A DNA stretch of 7,913 nucleotides from positions 1 through 7,913 of the forward strand of contig CABRSG010000106.1 of the NCBI GenBank assembly GCA_902473545.1. Direction: 5' to 3'. Below are positions 1-4,832 of this stretch, in pieces. How positions within the stretch are numbered: the first letter of the stretch is position 1; each line of letters starts with the position of its first letter. Both the position numbers and the translations under genes were made by a program. The notes beneath the pieces are model-generated. The model worked only from the letters and a program-made list of their open reading frames with translations, searched no databases and was not told where the DNA came from. Origin of the DNA: an uncultured Lachnospiraceae bacterium (GTDB taxonomy: Bacteria; Bacillota; Clostridia; Lachnospirales; Lachnospiraceae).

Positions 1-65
1 CGAAGGTACCGGCTGCAGAGCGTATCGACGTGGACGAGAACGGAAAGATTTCCGGATTGTTCTAA
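1..65 (+). CDS. fhs: Formate-tetrahydrofolate ligase, C-terminal end only
   Basis: The window opens inside a gene. Read from base 3, the frame gives about 20 residues ending in AAERIDVDENGKISGLF and a TAA stop at 63-65. This matches the remembered C-terminus of formyl-THF synthetase, which typically ends with an IDVD-x-x-G-x-I-x-GLF tail. The enzyme is cytoplasmic and uses ATP to join formate to tetrahydrofolate, the first folate step of the methyl branch of the Wood-Ljungdahl pathway. Having fchA and folD directly downstream supports the call, because fhs-fchA-folD is a recurring acetogen order. Only the tail is visible, so no catalytic residue can be checked. The stop codon lies within the first stem-loop of the downstream spacer. 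Confidence 0.85.
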   Translation, partial: KVPAAERIDVDENGKISGLF

Positions 66-151
66 CCCTTCGGGTTAGAGCACTCCGTGCAGGATGCGCA
101 CGGACGCAAAAGGAAGGGCGTCCGGCGCGCAGAAAACGCAAGCGTTTTCTG
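61..151 (+). promoter_or_regulatory. Stem-loop-rich spacer between fhs and fchA
   Basis: Several stems can be drawn by eye. The first is 61-68 with 72-79 (8 bp, loop TTC), which contains the fhs stop codon. The second is TCCGTGC 84-90 with GCACGGA 98-104 (7 bp). The third, CGGACGC 101-107 with GCGTCCG 118-124 (7 bp), shares bases 101-104 with the second, so the two exclude each other. The fourth is CAGAAAAC 130-137 with GTTTTCTG 144-151 (8 bp, loop GCAAGC). No stem is followed by a clear U-tract, so none is a convincing terminator. An mRNA processing or stability segment that sets unequal fhs and fchA levels is plausible but not shown. Confidence 0.5.
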
Positions 152-175
152 AATAAATTTGGGAGGTAATTTGCA

Positions 176-805
176 ATGGGATTTTCTACAGTACCATGTA
201 ATGAATTTGTGGAGGTGCTTGCTTCGAAGGCTCCGGTTCCGGGCGGCGGCGGCGCTTCCGCACTGGTGGGCGCTGTCGGTACGGCACTTGGAAATATGGT
301 AGGAAGCCTTACAGTCGGCAAAAAGAAATATGCGGACGTTGAGACGGAAATGTATGAATTAAAAGCAAAATGCGATCAGCTTCAGAAGGATTTTCTTCGT
401 CTGATCGAGCGCGACGCAGAAGTTTTCGAGCCGCTCTCCAAGGCATACGGCATGCCGCGTGAGACAGAAGAGGAGAAAGCGGAAAAAGCGCGCGTTATGG
501 CGATTGTATTAAAGGATGCCTGCTCCGTTCCTATGGAAATCATGGAGAAATGCTGTGAGGCGATCGACATCATCGCAGAATTTGCCGCAAAAGGTTCCAC
601 ACTTGCGATCAGCGATGCCGGCGTTGGCGTTGCTTTCTGCAAGGCAGCGCTCAAAGGTGCAAGCCTGAACGTGTATATTAATACGAAATCTATGGCGGAT
701 AAAGCGCTTGCGGCAGAGCTGAATGCAAAATGCGATAAGATGCTGGAGGAGTACACCGTAAAGGCGGATGAAATTTTCGACAGCGTTCTGGGAAGATTGA
801 AATAG
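176..805 (+). CDS. fchA: Methenyl-tetrahydrofolate cyclohydrolase (FchA, cyclodeaminase family)
   Basis: The 209-aa product belongs to the formiminotransferase-cyclodeaminase family and is the usual length for stand-alone FchA. It converts formyl-THF and methenyl-THF in the cytoplasm, between Fhs and FolD in the methyl branch. Visible family marks are the glycine-rich loop APVPGGGGASAL at residues 19-30, the ERDAEVF segment around D80, and the SDAGVGVAF motif at 146-154 followed by NVYIN (165-169). The ATG at 176 has GGAGG at 162-166, nine bases upstream. The stop codon overlaps the ribosome site of the next gene. Histidine-degrading glutamate formiminotransferase/cyclodeaminase is an alternative family role, but with fhs upstream and folD downstream the one-carbon role is much more likely. 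Its activity seems needed here because the neighbouring FolD lacks its cyclohydrolase residues. Confidence 0.93.
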   Translation: MGFSTVPCNEFVEVLASKAPVPGGGGASALVGAVGTALGNMVGSLTVGKKKYADVETEMYELKAKCDQLQKDFLRLIERDAEVFEPLSKAYGMPRETEEEKAEKARVMAIVLKDACSVPMEIMEKCCEAIDIIAEFAAKGSTLAISDAGVGVAFCKAALKGASLNVYINTKSMADKALAAELNAKCDKMLEEYTVKADEIFDSVLGRLK

Positions 806-817
806 GAGGAAACTACA

Positions 818-1666
818 ATGGCAAAACAGTTATTGGGCAAAGAGGTAACGGCTGCGCTGAATGAGAGAATTAAGGCAAACGTTGCCGCATGCCAGGAAAA
901 GGGCGTAAATCCGACGCTGGCAATTATCCGCGTCGGCGAAAATCCGAGCGATATTTCTTATGAGAAGGGCGCTACAAAGCGCTGTGAGACGCTCGGCGTA
1001 GCATGTGAGAAGATCCTTCTTCCGGAGGATGTTGCACAGGAAGAGCTGCTGGCAGTGATCGATAAGGTAAATAAGGACGACAAGATCCACGGCGTTCTTT
1101 TGTTCCGTCCGCTGCCGAAGCATCTCGACCAGGCAGTGATCGAGAACGCACTGGCTGCTGAAAAAGACGTGGACTGCATGACCGACCTCTCCATGTCCGG
1201 CGTATTCACCGGCAAGAAGATCGGTTTTCCGCCGTGCACACCGCAGGCATGTATGGAGATCCTTGATCACTACGGTATCGACTGCACCGGCAAAAAGGCA
1301 GTTGTTATCGGCAGAAGCCTTGTTGTCGGAAAACCGGCGGCAATGATGCTGGTAAAGAAAAACGCAACCGTAACCATCTGCCACACCAGAACGGTGGAGA
1401 TGCCGTCCGTTGCAAGAGAAGCTGACATCATCATCGTAGCTGCCGGACGCGCAGGCGTTGTAGGTGCCGAGTATGTAAAAGAAGGTCAGACCATCATCGA
1501 CGTCGGCATCAACGTAAATGCAGAAGGCAAGCTTTGCGGCGACGTAGACTACGCAGCGGTTGAGCCGATCGTAGACGCGATCACCCCGGTTCCGGGCGGC
1601 GTTGGAAGCGTAACCACCTCCGTACTTGTCGGACATGTTGTGGAAGCAGCGATGAGAACTTTATAA
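818..1666 (+). CDS. folD: Methylene-tetrahydrofolate dehydrogenase (FolD family, probably monofunctional)
   Basis: The 282-aa product has the normal FolD length and two-domain layout. A folate-binding N-terminal half (Y48, KDVDCMT 116-122, PPCTP 138-142) is followed by a Rossmann nucleotide-binding part with VVIGRSLVVGKP at 162-173 and TVTICHTRT at 184-192, and the family end TPVPGGVG at 256-263. It oxidises or reduces methylene-THF/methenyl-THF with NAD(P). Bifunctional FolD enzymes also need a lysine four residues after the conserved tyrosine (human K56) and a glutamine in VQLPLP (human Q100). Here those positions are A52 and F96, while the aspartate (human D125) is kept as D119. Cyclohydrolase activity is therefore probably lost. 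P-to-S at residue 264 is another deviation. The start has AGGAGG at 804-809, eight bases from ATG. NAD versus NADP preference cannot be settled by eye. Confidence 0.94.
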   Translation: MAKQLLGKEVTAALNERIKANVAACQEKGVNPTLAIIRVGENPSDISYEKGATKRCETLGVACEKILLPEDVAQEELLAVIDKVNKDDKIHGVLLFRPLPKHLDQAVIENALAAEKDVDCMTDLSMSGVFTGKKIGFPPCTPQACMEILDHYGIDCTGKKAVVIGRSLVVGKPAAMMLVKKNATVTICHTRTVEMPSVAREADIIIVAAGRAGVVGAEYVKEGQTIIDVGINVNAEGKLCGDVDYAAVEPIVDAITPVPGGVGSVTTSVLVGHVVEAAMRTL

Positions 1667-1684
1667 AAAGCAGTAAAAAATCAG

Positions 1685-1718
1685 AAAAGACGGCGCAGCC
1701 TGCGGGCTGCGCTCTTTT
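1685..1718 (+). terminator. Intrinsic terminator of the fhs-fchA-folD operon
   Basis: GCGCAGCC at 1693-1700 pairs perfectly with GGCTGCGC at 1705-1712 across the loop TGCG, and TCTTTT follows. An A-rich arm (AAAAGA 1685-1690) mirrors the T-rich tail, so the hairpin could also terminate transcription arriving on the other strand. It lies 19 bases after the folD stop and separates the one-carbon unit from the spacer. Confidence 0.92.
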
Positions 1719-1740
1719 GTATAACTACTCAGCCATGCGG

Positions 1741-1797
1741 CAAATACTGGAAAGGAATGCGTCAAGCTTGCTTGTAAGCGGATATTTCCAGTATTTG
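1741..1797. repeat. 13-bp inverted repeat element (IR1)
   Basis: CAAATACTGGAAA at 1741-1753 is the exact reverse complement of TTTCCAGTATTTG at 1785-1797, separated by 31 bases. The loop holds a small CAAG/CTTG stem (1763-1766 with 1771-1774) and AGCGGATA (1777-1784). It lies just after the folD terminator, contains no gene and has no T-tract, so it is not a terminator. The layout resembles a short non-coding palindromic repeat. Copy number elsewhere in the genome is unknown. Confidence 0.75.
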
Positions 1798-1817
1798 ACA
1801 TTTGGCGTCTAGCCAAC

Positions 1818-1876
1818 AACCACAGACAGAAGTTGCGCAAGCAGCGGATAGCTTTCGTAGAAAGCGGTCTGTGGTT
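1818..1876. repeat. 10-bp inverted repeat element (IR2)
   Basis: AACCACAGAC at 1818-1827 is the exact reverse complement of GTCTGTGGTT at 1867-1876. An inner hairpin GCTTTC/GAAAGC (1851-1856 with 1860-1865) and the palindrome TTGCGCAA sit in the loop. AGCGGATA occurs in this loop as well as in IR1, in the same orientation, which suggests the two elements belong to related repeats. No coding content is credible. Confidence 0.7.
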
Positions 1877-1896
1877 TGCAGGGCTGTGAATAACAA

Positions 1897-2053
1897 GTTA
1901 CTGTTCACTCCGTTCGCAGTAACCTTCGCAAATCCATTTAAAATTCGCTTTGCGAATGGGATTTGCTCACACCTGAATCACGTTCTCACGCCTCAAACCC
2001 ACAGGACTAGCTTCGCGTCGCAGCAGGTGTTTGAGGCTGGCGTGAATAGTAAC
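1897..2053. mobile_element. MITE-like element, copy 1 (157 bp)
   Basis: The ends are GTTACTGTTCAC (1897-1908) and GTGAATAGTAAC (2042-2053), a 12-bp terminal inverted repeat with one mismatch. The flanks AATAACAA (1889-1896) and AGTAGCAA (2054-2061) agree at 6 of 8 positions, like a worn 8-bp target duplication. Internal stems are GCAAATCC/GGATTTGC (1928-1935 with 1959-1966) enclosing ATTCGC/GCGAAT, ACACCTG/CAGGTGT (1969-1975 with 2024-2030), and CTCAAAC/GTTTGAG with CACGCC/GGCGTG towards the right end. The first 90 or so bases match copy 2 with about three differences. The right part carries about 23 extra bases. No transposase is present, so any mobility would need a partner enzyme supplied in trans. 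Confidence 0.85.
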
Positions 2054-2066
2054 AGTAGCAACTATT

Positions 2067-2117
2067 TTGTCAAAAAAATAACAATAATGGTATTGACAAA
2101 AAAATAACAATATGATA
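2067..2117 (+). repeat. Tandem near-duplicate of the promoter -35/spacer block
   Basis: Two successive units of about 26 bp, starting TTGTCAAAAAAATAACAAT (2067) and TTGACAAAAAAATAACAAT (2093), differ by one base over their first 19 positions. The second unit supplies the working -35 box. The first has TTGTCA but no good -10 at the right distance (bases 2090-2095 read GTATTG), so it looks like a duplicated, inactive promoter half or an AT-rich UP-like segment. Confidence 0.7.
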
Positions 2118-2121
2118 TTCT
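2093..2121 (+). promoter_or_regulatory. Sigma-A type promoter for the riboswitch-ldh-hdr unit
   Basis: A consensus -35 TTGACA (2093-2098), a 17-base spacer and a -10 TATTCT (2116-2121) place the transcription start near 2128. That is about 18 bases before the first strand of the cobalamin aptamer, as expected for a riboswitch leader. The 5' leader to the dehydrogenase start would be about 540 nt. Confidence 0.82.
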
Positions 2122-2145
2122 CGGTATGTGCAAAAGAATATTGCA

Positions 2146-2314
2146 GTATCAGGTGAGAGTAATTTTAGGCTCTGACAAAAGGGAATCAGGTAAGAATCCT
2201 GAGCGAACTGGTCACTGTATTCAGGGAGTGAACTTCAGTAACCATTGCATCCCCAAAAGAATGTGAGAAGGTGAAGGGAACGGCGAACTGTAAGTCAGGA
2301 AACCTGCCTGGTAC
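2146..2314 (+). ncRNA. Cobalamin (B12) riboswitch aptamer
   Basis: The B12 box AGTCAGGAAACCTGCC is at 2293-2308. Upstream are the other conserved blocks: AGGTG at 2151-2155, GGGAATCAGGTAAGAATCC at 2181-2199, and a CACTGTA segment at 2213-2219. The closing stem P1 forms between GTATCAGG (2146-2153) and CCTGGTAC (2307-2314), eight pairs with one G-U. These blocks appear in the right order and spacing for the AdoCbl/Cbl riboswitch family, which binds cobalamin in nascent mRNA and normally lowers expression of downstream genes. The next downstream gene is a lactate/malate dehydrogenase rather than a B12 synthesis or transport gene, which is unusual. The subclass (adenosyl- versus methyl-/hydroxocobalamin) cannot be assigned by eye. 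Confidence 0.93.
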
Positions 2315-2316
2315 AT

Positions 2317-2398
2317 GGATGTGCTCCAGACACAGCGCAAGCATCCGGCAGTCATAGGGTATCCGGAAGGTACCTTATGGTTTATTTGGTGTGTCTGC
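2317..2398 (+). promoter_or_regulatory. Riboswitch expression platform: P13-like hairpin and antiterminator
   Basis: Just after the aptamer, GGATG (2317-2321) pairs with CATCC (2342-2346), and GCT with AGC inside it, presenting CAGACACA (2327-2334) in or beside the loop. CAGACACA is perfectly complementary to TGTGTCTG (2390-2397), which is also the 5' strand of the terminator. Between them an 11-bp hairpin (2353-2363 with 2369-2379, loop CGGAA) would bring the two strands together. Inferred logic: free RNA forms the 2327-2334/2390-2397 antiterminator, while ligand docking occupies the loop and lets the terminator form. The assignment to P13/L13 rests on position only. Confidence 0.7.
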
Positions 2399-2420
2399 AA
2401 AGGGGAGCAGGCGCATTTTT
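2388..2420 (+). terminator. Riboswitch-controlled intrinsic terminator
   Basis: TGTGTCTGC (2390-2398) pairs with GCAGGCGCA (2407-2415), nine pairs including two G-U, with loop AAAGGGGA. Two further G-U pairs can extend it into the T run TTTTT at 2416-2420. It follows the cobalamin aptamer by about 75 bases, and its 5' strand can pair instead with 2327-2334, so it fits a ligand-dependent attenuator. Confidence 0.82.
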
Positions 2421-2489
2421 GTTGAAAAAATCCCTCCATAGATGCAGTCAAATCTGAGGGAAAGCTTTCTCTTTGTAAGAACAATGCAC
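2421..2489 (+). other. Leader segment between attenuator and second MITE
   Basis: There is no gene here. A weak stem TCCCTC (2431-2436) with GAGGGA (2456-2461) competes with a loopless palindrome centred on AAGCTT (2462-2467). Neither is followed by a T-tract. The segment appears to be plain 5' leader. It leads into ACGAATAC, the left copy of the target duplication of the inserted element. Confidence 0.4.
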
Positions 2490-2497
2490 ACGAATAC

Positions 2498-2631
2498 GTT
2501 ACTGTTCACTCCGTTCGCAGTAACCTTTGCAAATCCATTTAAAATTCGCTTCGCGAATGGGATTTGCTCACACTTGAATCACGTTCTCACGCCTTAATCA
2601 GCAAGTGTTTGATGCTGGCGTGAACAGTAAC
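2498..2631. mobile_element. MITE-like element, copy 2 (134 bp), with target-site duplication
   Basis: The terminal inverted repeats GTTACTGTTCAC (2498-2509) and GTGAACAGTAAC (2620-2631) are perfect over 12 bp and continue to 15 bp with one mismatch. ACGAATAC occurs immediately outside both ends (2490-2497 and 2632-2639), an exact 8-bp target-site duplication. It reads as a recent insertion into the 5' leader, between the riboswitch terminator and the dehydrogenase ribosome site. Internally it keeps the GCAAATCC/GGATTTGC hairpin and ACACTTG/CAAGTGT (2570-2576 with 2602-2608). The latter differs from copy 1 by a compensating pair change. No transposase or ORF is present, and no hairpin is followed by a T-tract, so read-through into the dehydrogenase should be possible. 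Confidence 0.9.
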
Positions 2632-2666
2632 ACGAATACCTCTATAAGGAAGGAGATCACACATTT

Positions 2667-3614
2667 ATGAGCAGCAAAATCACGATTATTGGAGCAGGAA
2701 GCGTAGGAGCAACGATTGCCTATACCCTTTCCCAGAGAGATATCGCATCAGAAATCGTTCTGATCGACATCAACAAGGAGAAGGTGGACGGTGAGGTGAT
2801 GGATATTGAGCAGGGAACCTGTTTCCGTGATCCGGTGTCCATTGTTGGCGGCGAGTATGAGGATGCGAAGGATTCCGACATCGTTATCATTACCTCCGGC
2901 GTAGCAAGAAAGCCGGGACAGTCCAGGATCGAGCTTACGCAGACCAACGTAAATATCCTGAAGGAAATCACCCCGGAGATCGTAAAGGCAGCGCCGAAAG
3001 CACTTTACATCATCGTCAGCAACCCGGTGGATATCATGACTTACGTGTTCACGAAGATTTCCGGACTTCCGGAGAATCAGATCATCGGTTCCGGTACGAT
3101 CCTCGACACGGCACGCCTGCGTTGCGGTCTTTCCGAGCATTTCCGCGTGGCACAGAAAAATATCCATGCATATGTATTCGGCGAGCACGGTGATTCTTCC
3201 TTTATCCCGTGGACGGGCGCTTATATTTCCGGCGCGCATATCAGCGAATACTATGAGATGATGAAGTCCCGCGGGGAGGATATCGACGAGCTTGACAAAG
3301 AGGCAATGACAGAGTACGTACACAAATCCGGCGGAAAGATTATTGCAAATAAAGGAGCAACCTTCTATGCAATCTCCGCGGCTGTCTGCAAGCTGTGCGA
3401 TATTCTGGTAGCGTCCTCCGATTCCATCGCGACGGTTTCCTCCATGATGCACGGCGAGTACGGCATTGAAGATGTATGTCTCAGTACGCTTACGCTGGTG
3501 GGACCGAACGGTATCCGCGGGAAGGTGCCGATGCGCATGAACAGGGAAGAGACGGAGAAGCTTCGCGCAAGTGCAAAAGTATTGAAAGATGTCATTGCAC
3601 AGATTGAACTGTAG
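2667..3614 (+). CDS. L-lactate/malate dehydrogenase family protein (LDH scaffold, Arg at position 102)
   Basis: The 315-aa product is a full-length NAD-dependent LDH/MDH family enzyme. It has GAGSVG at residues 9-14, D34 at the end of beta-2 (favouring NAD over NADP), the mobile substrate loop SGVARKPGQSR (77-87), SNPVD (118-122), LDTAR (146-150, catalytic Asp147 and substrate-binding Arg150) and GEHGD (172-176, catalytic His174). GSGTILDTAR, HAYVFGEHGD and NKGATFY (Thr232) are lactate-dehydrogenase-like. The loop residue aligned with Gln102 of LDH is Arg81, the malate-dehydrogenase residue. Pyruvate/lactate is the default guess, but oxaloacetate/malate or a bulkier 2-oxoacid is open. AAGGAG (2650-2655) lies 11 bases before ATG. 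It is the first gene after the B12 riboswitch and ends 27 bases before hdrB with no terminator between. Confidence 0.9.
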   Translation: MSSKITIIGAGSVGATIAYTLSQRDIASEIVLIDINKEKVDGEVMDIEQGTCFRDPVSIVGGEYEDAKDSDIVIITSGVARKPGQSRIELTQTNVNILKEITPEIVKAAPKALYIIVSNPVDIMTYVFTKISGLPENQIIGSGTILDTARLRCGLSEHFRVAQKNIHAYVFGEHGDSSFIPWTGAYISGAHISEYYEMMKSRGEDIDELDKEAMTEYVHKSGGKIIANKGATFYAISAAVCKLCDILVASSDSIATVSSMMHGEYGIEDVCLSTLTLVGPNGIRGKVPMRMNREETEKLRASAKVLKDVIAQIEL

Positions 3615-3641
3615 ATAGTGTTTTAAAAGGTAGGAGGAACT

Positions 3642-4436
3642 ATGAAATACAGTTATTATCCGGGATGTACCCTGCGGACAAAGGCGAAGGACCTGGATGC
3701 CTATGCGAGAGCTTCGGCGCGTGCGCTTGGCTTTGAGCTGGAGGAGATTGAAAACTGGCAGTGCTGCGGCGGGGTCTATCCGCTCGGAAGCGATGAAATT
3801 GCCACAAAGCTTTCCTCCGTCCGTGCGCTGAACGAGGCGAAGGAGAAGGGACAGGAGCTTGTCACCATCTGCTCCGCCTGTCATCATGTCATCAAGCGTG
3901 TGAATGACGACATGAAGAACGTGGAGGACATCCGCACAAGGGCAAATAATTACATGCAGCTTGATACTCCCTACGCCGGGGAGACGAACGTGCTGCATTA
4001 TCTGGAGGTTTTAAGGGACCGCGTCGGGTTCGACAAGCTGAAGGAAAAGGTGGTAAATCCGCTTGCTGGAAAGAAGATTGGCGCTTACTACGGCTGCCTG
4101 CTTCTGCGTCCGGGCAGCATCATGGCGTTTGACAATCCGGAAAACCCGACGATCATCGAGGATTTTATCCGCGCGATCGGGGCGGAGCCGGTAATCTATC
4201 CCTACCGCAACGAGTGCTGCGGCGGGTACATATCCTTAAAAGAAAAAGATTTATCGAAAAATATGTGCGATACGATCATGGAGAGCGCAGCAGGCTTTGG
4301 CGCGGAAATGCTGATCACCGCCTGTCCGCTGTGCCTGTACAATCTGAATAAGAGTACGAATGCGAAGCTTCCCGTATATTATTTTACAGAGCTTCTCGCA
4401 GAAGCGCTCGGCGTGAAAGAGGAGGCGGCAAGGTGA
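3642..4436 (+). CDS. hdrB: Heterodisulfide reductase subunit B-like protein (HdrB)
   Basis: The 264-aa protein has two cysteine-rich CCG domains. The first is C9, C41-C42, C77-x2-C80 and the second is C152, C192-C193, C228-x2-C231. These are the signature ligands of the paired non-cubane [4Fe-4S] clusters that reduce the disulfide in archaeal HdrB. In bacteria without coenzymes M and B the substrate is different and unknown here. The protein should be cytoplasmic and partner with HdrC and HdrA. The ATG at 3642 has AGGAGG at 3632-3637, four bases away, which is a short spacing. The stop overlaps the hdrC start by four bases (GTGA), indicating translational coupling. Length and both motifs are intact. 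Confidence 0.92.
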   Translation: MKYSYYPGCTLRTKAKDLDAYARASARALGFELEEIENWQCCGGVYPLGSDEIATKLSSVRALNEAKEKGQELVTICSACHHVIKRVNDDMKNVEDIRTRANNYMQLDTPYAGETNVLHYLEVLRDRVGFDKLKEKVVNPLAGKKIGAYYGCLLLRPGSIMAFDNPENPTIIEDFIRAIGAEPVIYPYRNECCGGYISLKEKDLSKNMCDTIMESAAGFGAEMLITACPLCLYNLNKSTNAKLPVYYFTELLAEALGVKEEAAR

Positions 4437-4825
4437 ACAAGAACGCAAAAAAGCAGGCGGAGCTGATTAAAGAGATCAGCGGCGTCAATCCCTTAAAATG
4501 CATGAAATGCGGAAAATGCTCTGCAACCTGCCCTTCTTATGATGAGATGGACATCAAGCCGCACCAGTTTGTATCCTATGTGCAGAACGAAAACATTGAG
4601 GCGCTGGTACAGTCAAAGACGCTCTGGAAATGCCTTTCCTGCTTTGCCTGTGTGGAACGCTGTCCGCGGGACGTAAAGCCCGGCAAGCTGATCGACGCGG
4701 CAAGACAGATCGTTGTGCGTCAGCGCGGCGCGGATTACCTGCAGCCTGATGAAATCCCGGAACTTCTCGACGAGGAGCTTCCGCAGCAGCTTTTAGTCAG
4801 CGCATTCAGAAGATACAGGAGGTAA
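4433..4825 (+). CDS. hdrC: Heterodisulfide reductase subunit C-like ferredoxin (HdrC)
   Basis: The 130-aa protein carries two classical 4Fe-4S binding sets, C23-x2-C26-x2-C29-x3-C33-P and C67-x2-C70-x2-C73-x3-C77-P, matching HdrC. It relays electrons between the HdrA flavin/Fe-S system and HdrB. Translation probably starts at GTG 4433, which overlaps the hdrB stop and has GGAGG at 4421-4425. The last codons include AGG-AGG (4817-4822), which doubles as the ribosome site for hdrA. No membrane segment is seen, so it is the soluble type rather than a membrane DsrM-like fusion. Confidence 0.92.
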   Translation: MNKNAKKQAELIKEISGVNPLKCMKCGKCSATCPSYDEMDIKPHQFVSYVQNENIEALVQSKTLWKCLSCFACVERCPRDVKPGKLIDAARQIVVRQRGADYLQPDEIPELLDEELPQQLLVSAFRRYRR

Positions 4826-4832
4826 GGCACAG

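Noticed and set aside
1802..2107. Open frame of 101 codons on the + strand in the folD-ldh spacer
   Set aside because: It is built almost entirely from IR2, MITE copy 1 and the AT-rich promoter block, has no ribosome site, and its product is low-complexity with no family resemblance.
2353..2379. Hairpin with loop CGGAA as a terminator
   Set aside because: It is 11 bp long but followed by TTTATTTGG interrupted by G and A, and the next hairpin with TTTTT fits better. It more likely separates the two antiterminator strands.
2221..2484. Open frame of 87 codons on the - strand
   Set aside because: It runs antisense across the cobalamin riboswitch and its terminator, whose conserved bases explain the sequence better.
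1897..2631. CRISPR array or composite transposon formed by the two long repeats
   Set aside because: There are only two copies, each over 130 bp with inverted ends and its own target duplication, and no transposase or cas gene is present.
2609..2648. Secondary promoter at the right end of MITE copy 2 (TTGATG and TATAAG)
   Set aside because: The boxes are 28 bases apart, far beyond the usual 16-18, and no better -35 exists at the right distance.
2748..3998. Long - strand open frame (416 codons) opposite the dehydrogenase and hdrB
   Set aside because: It is an antisense shadow of two well-recognised genes, spans their junction, and its product resembles no known family.
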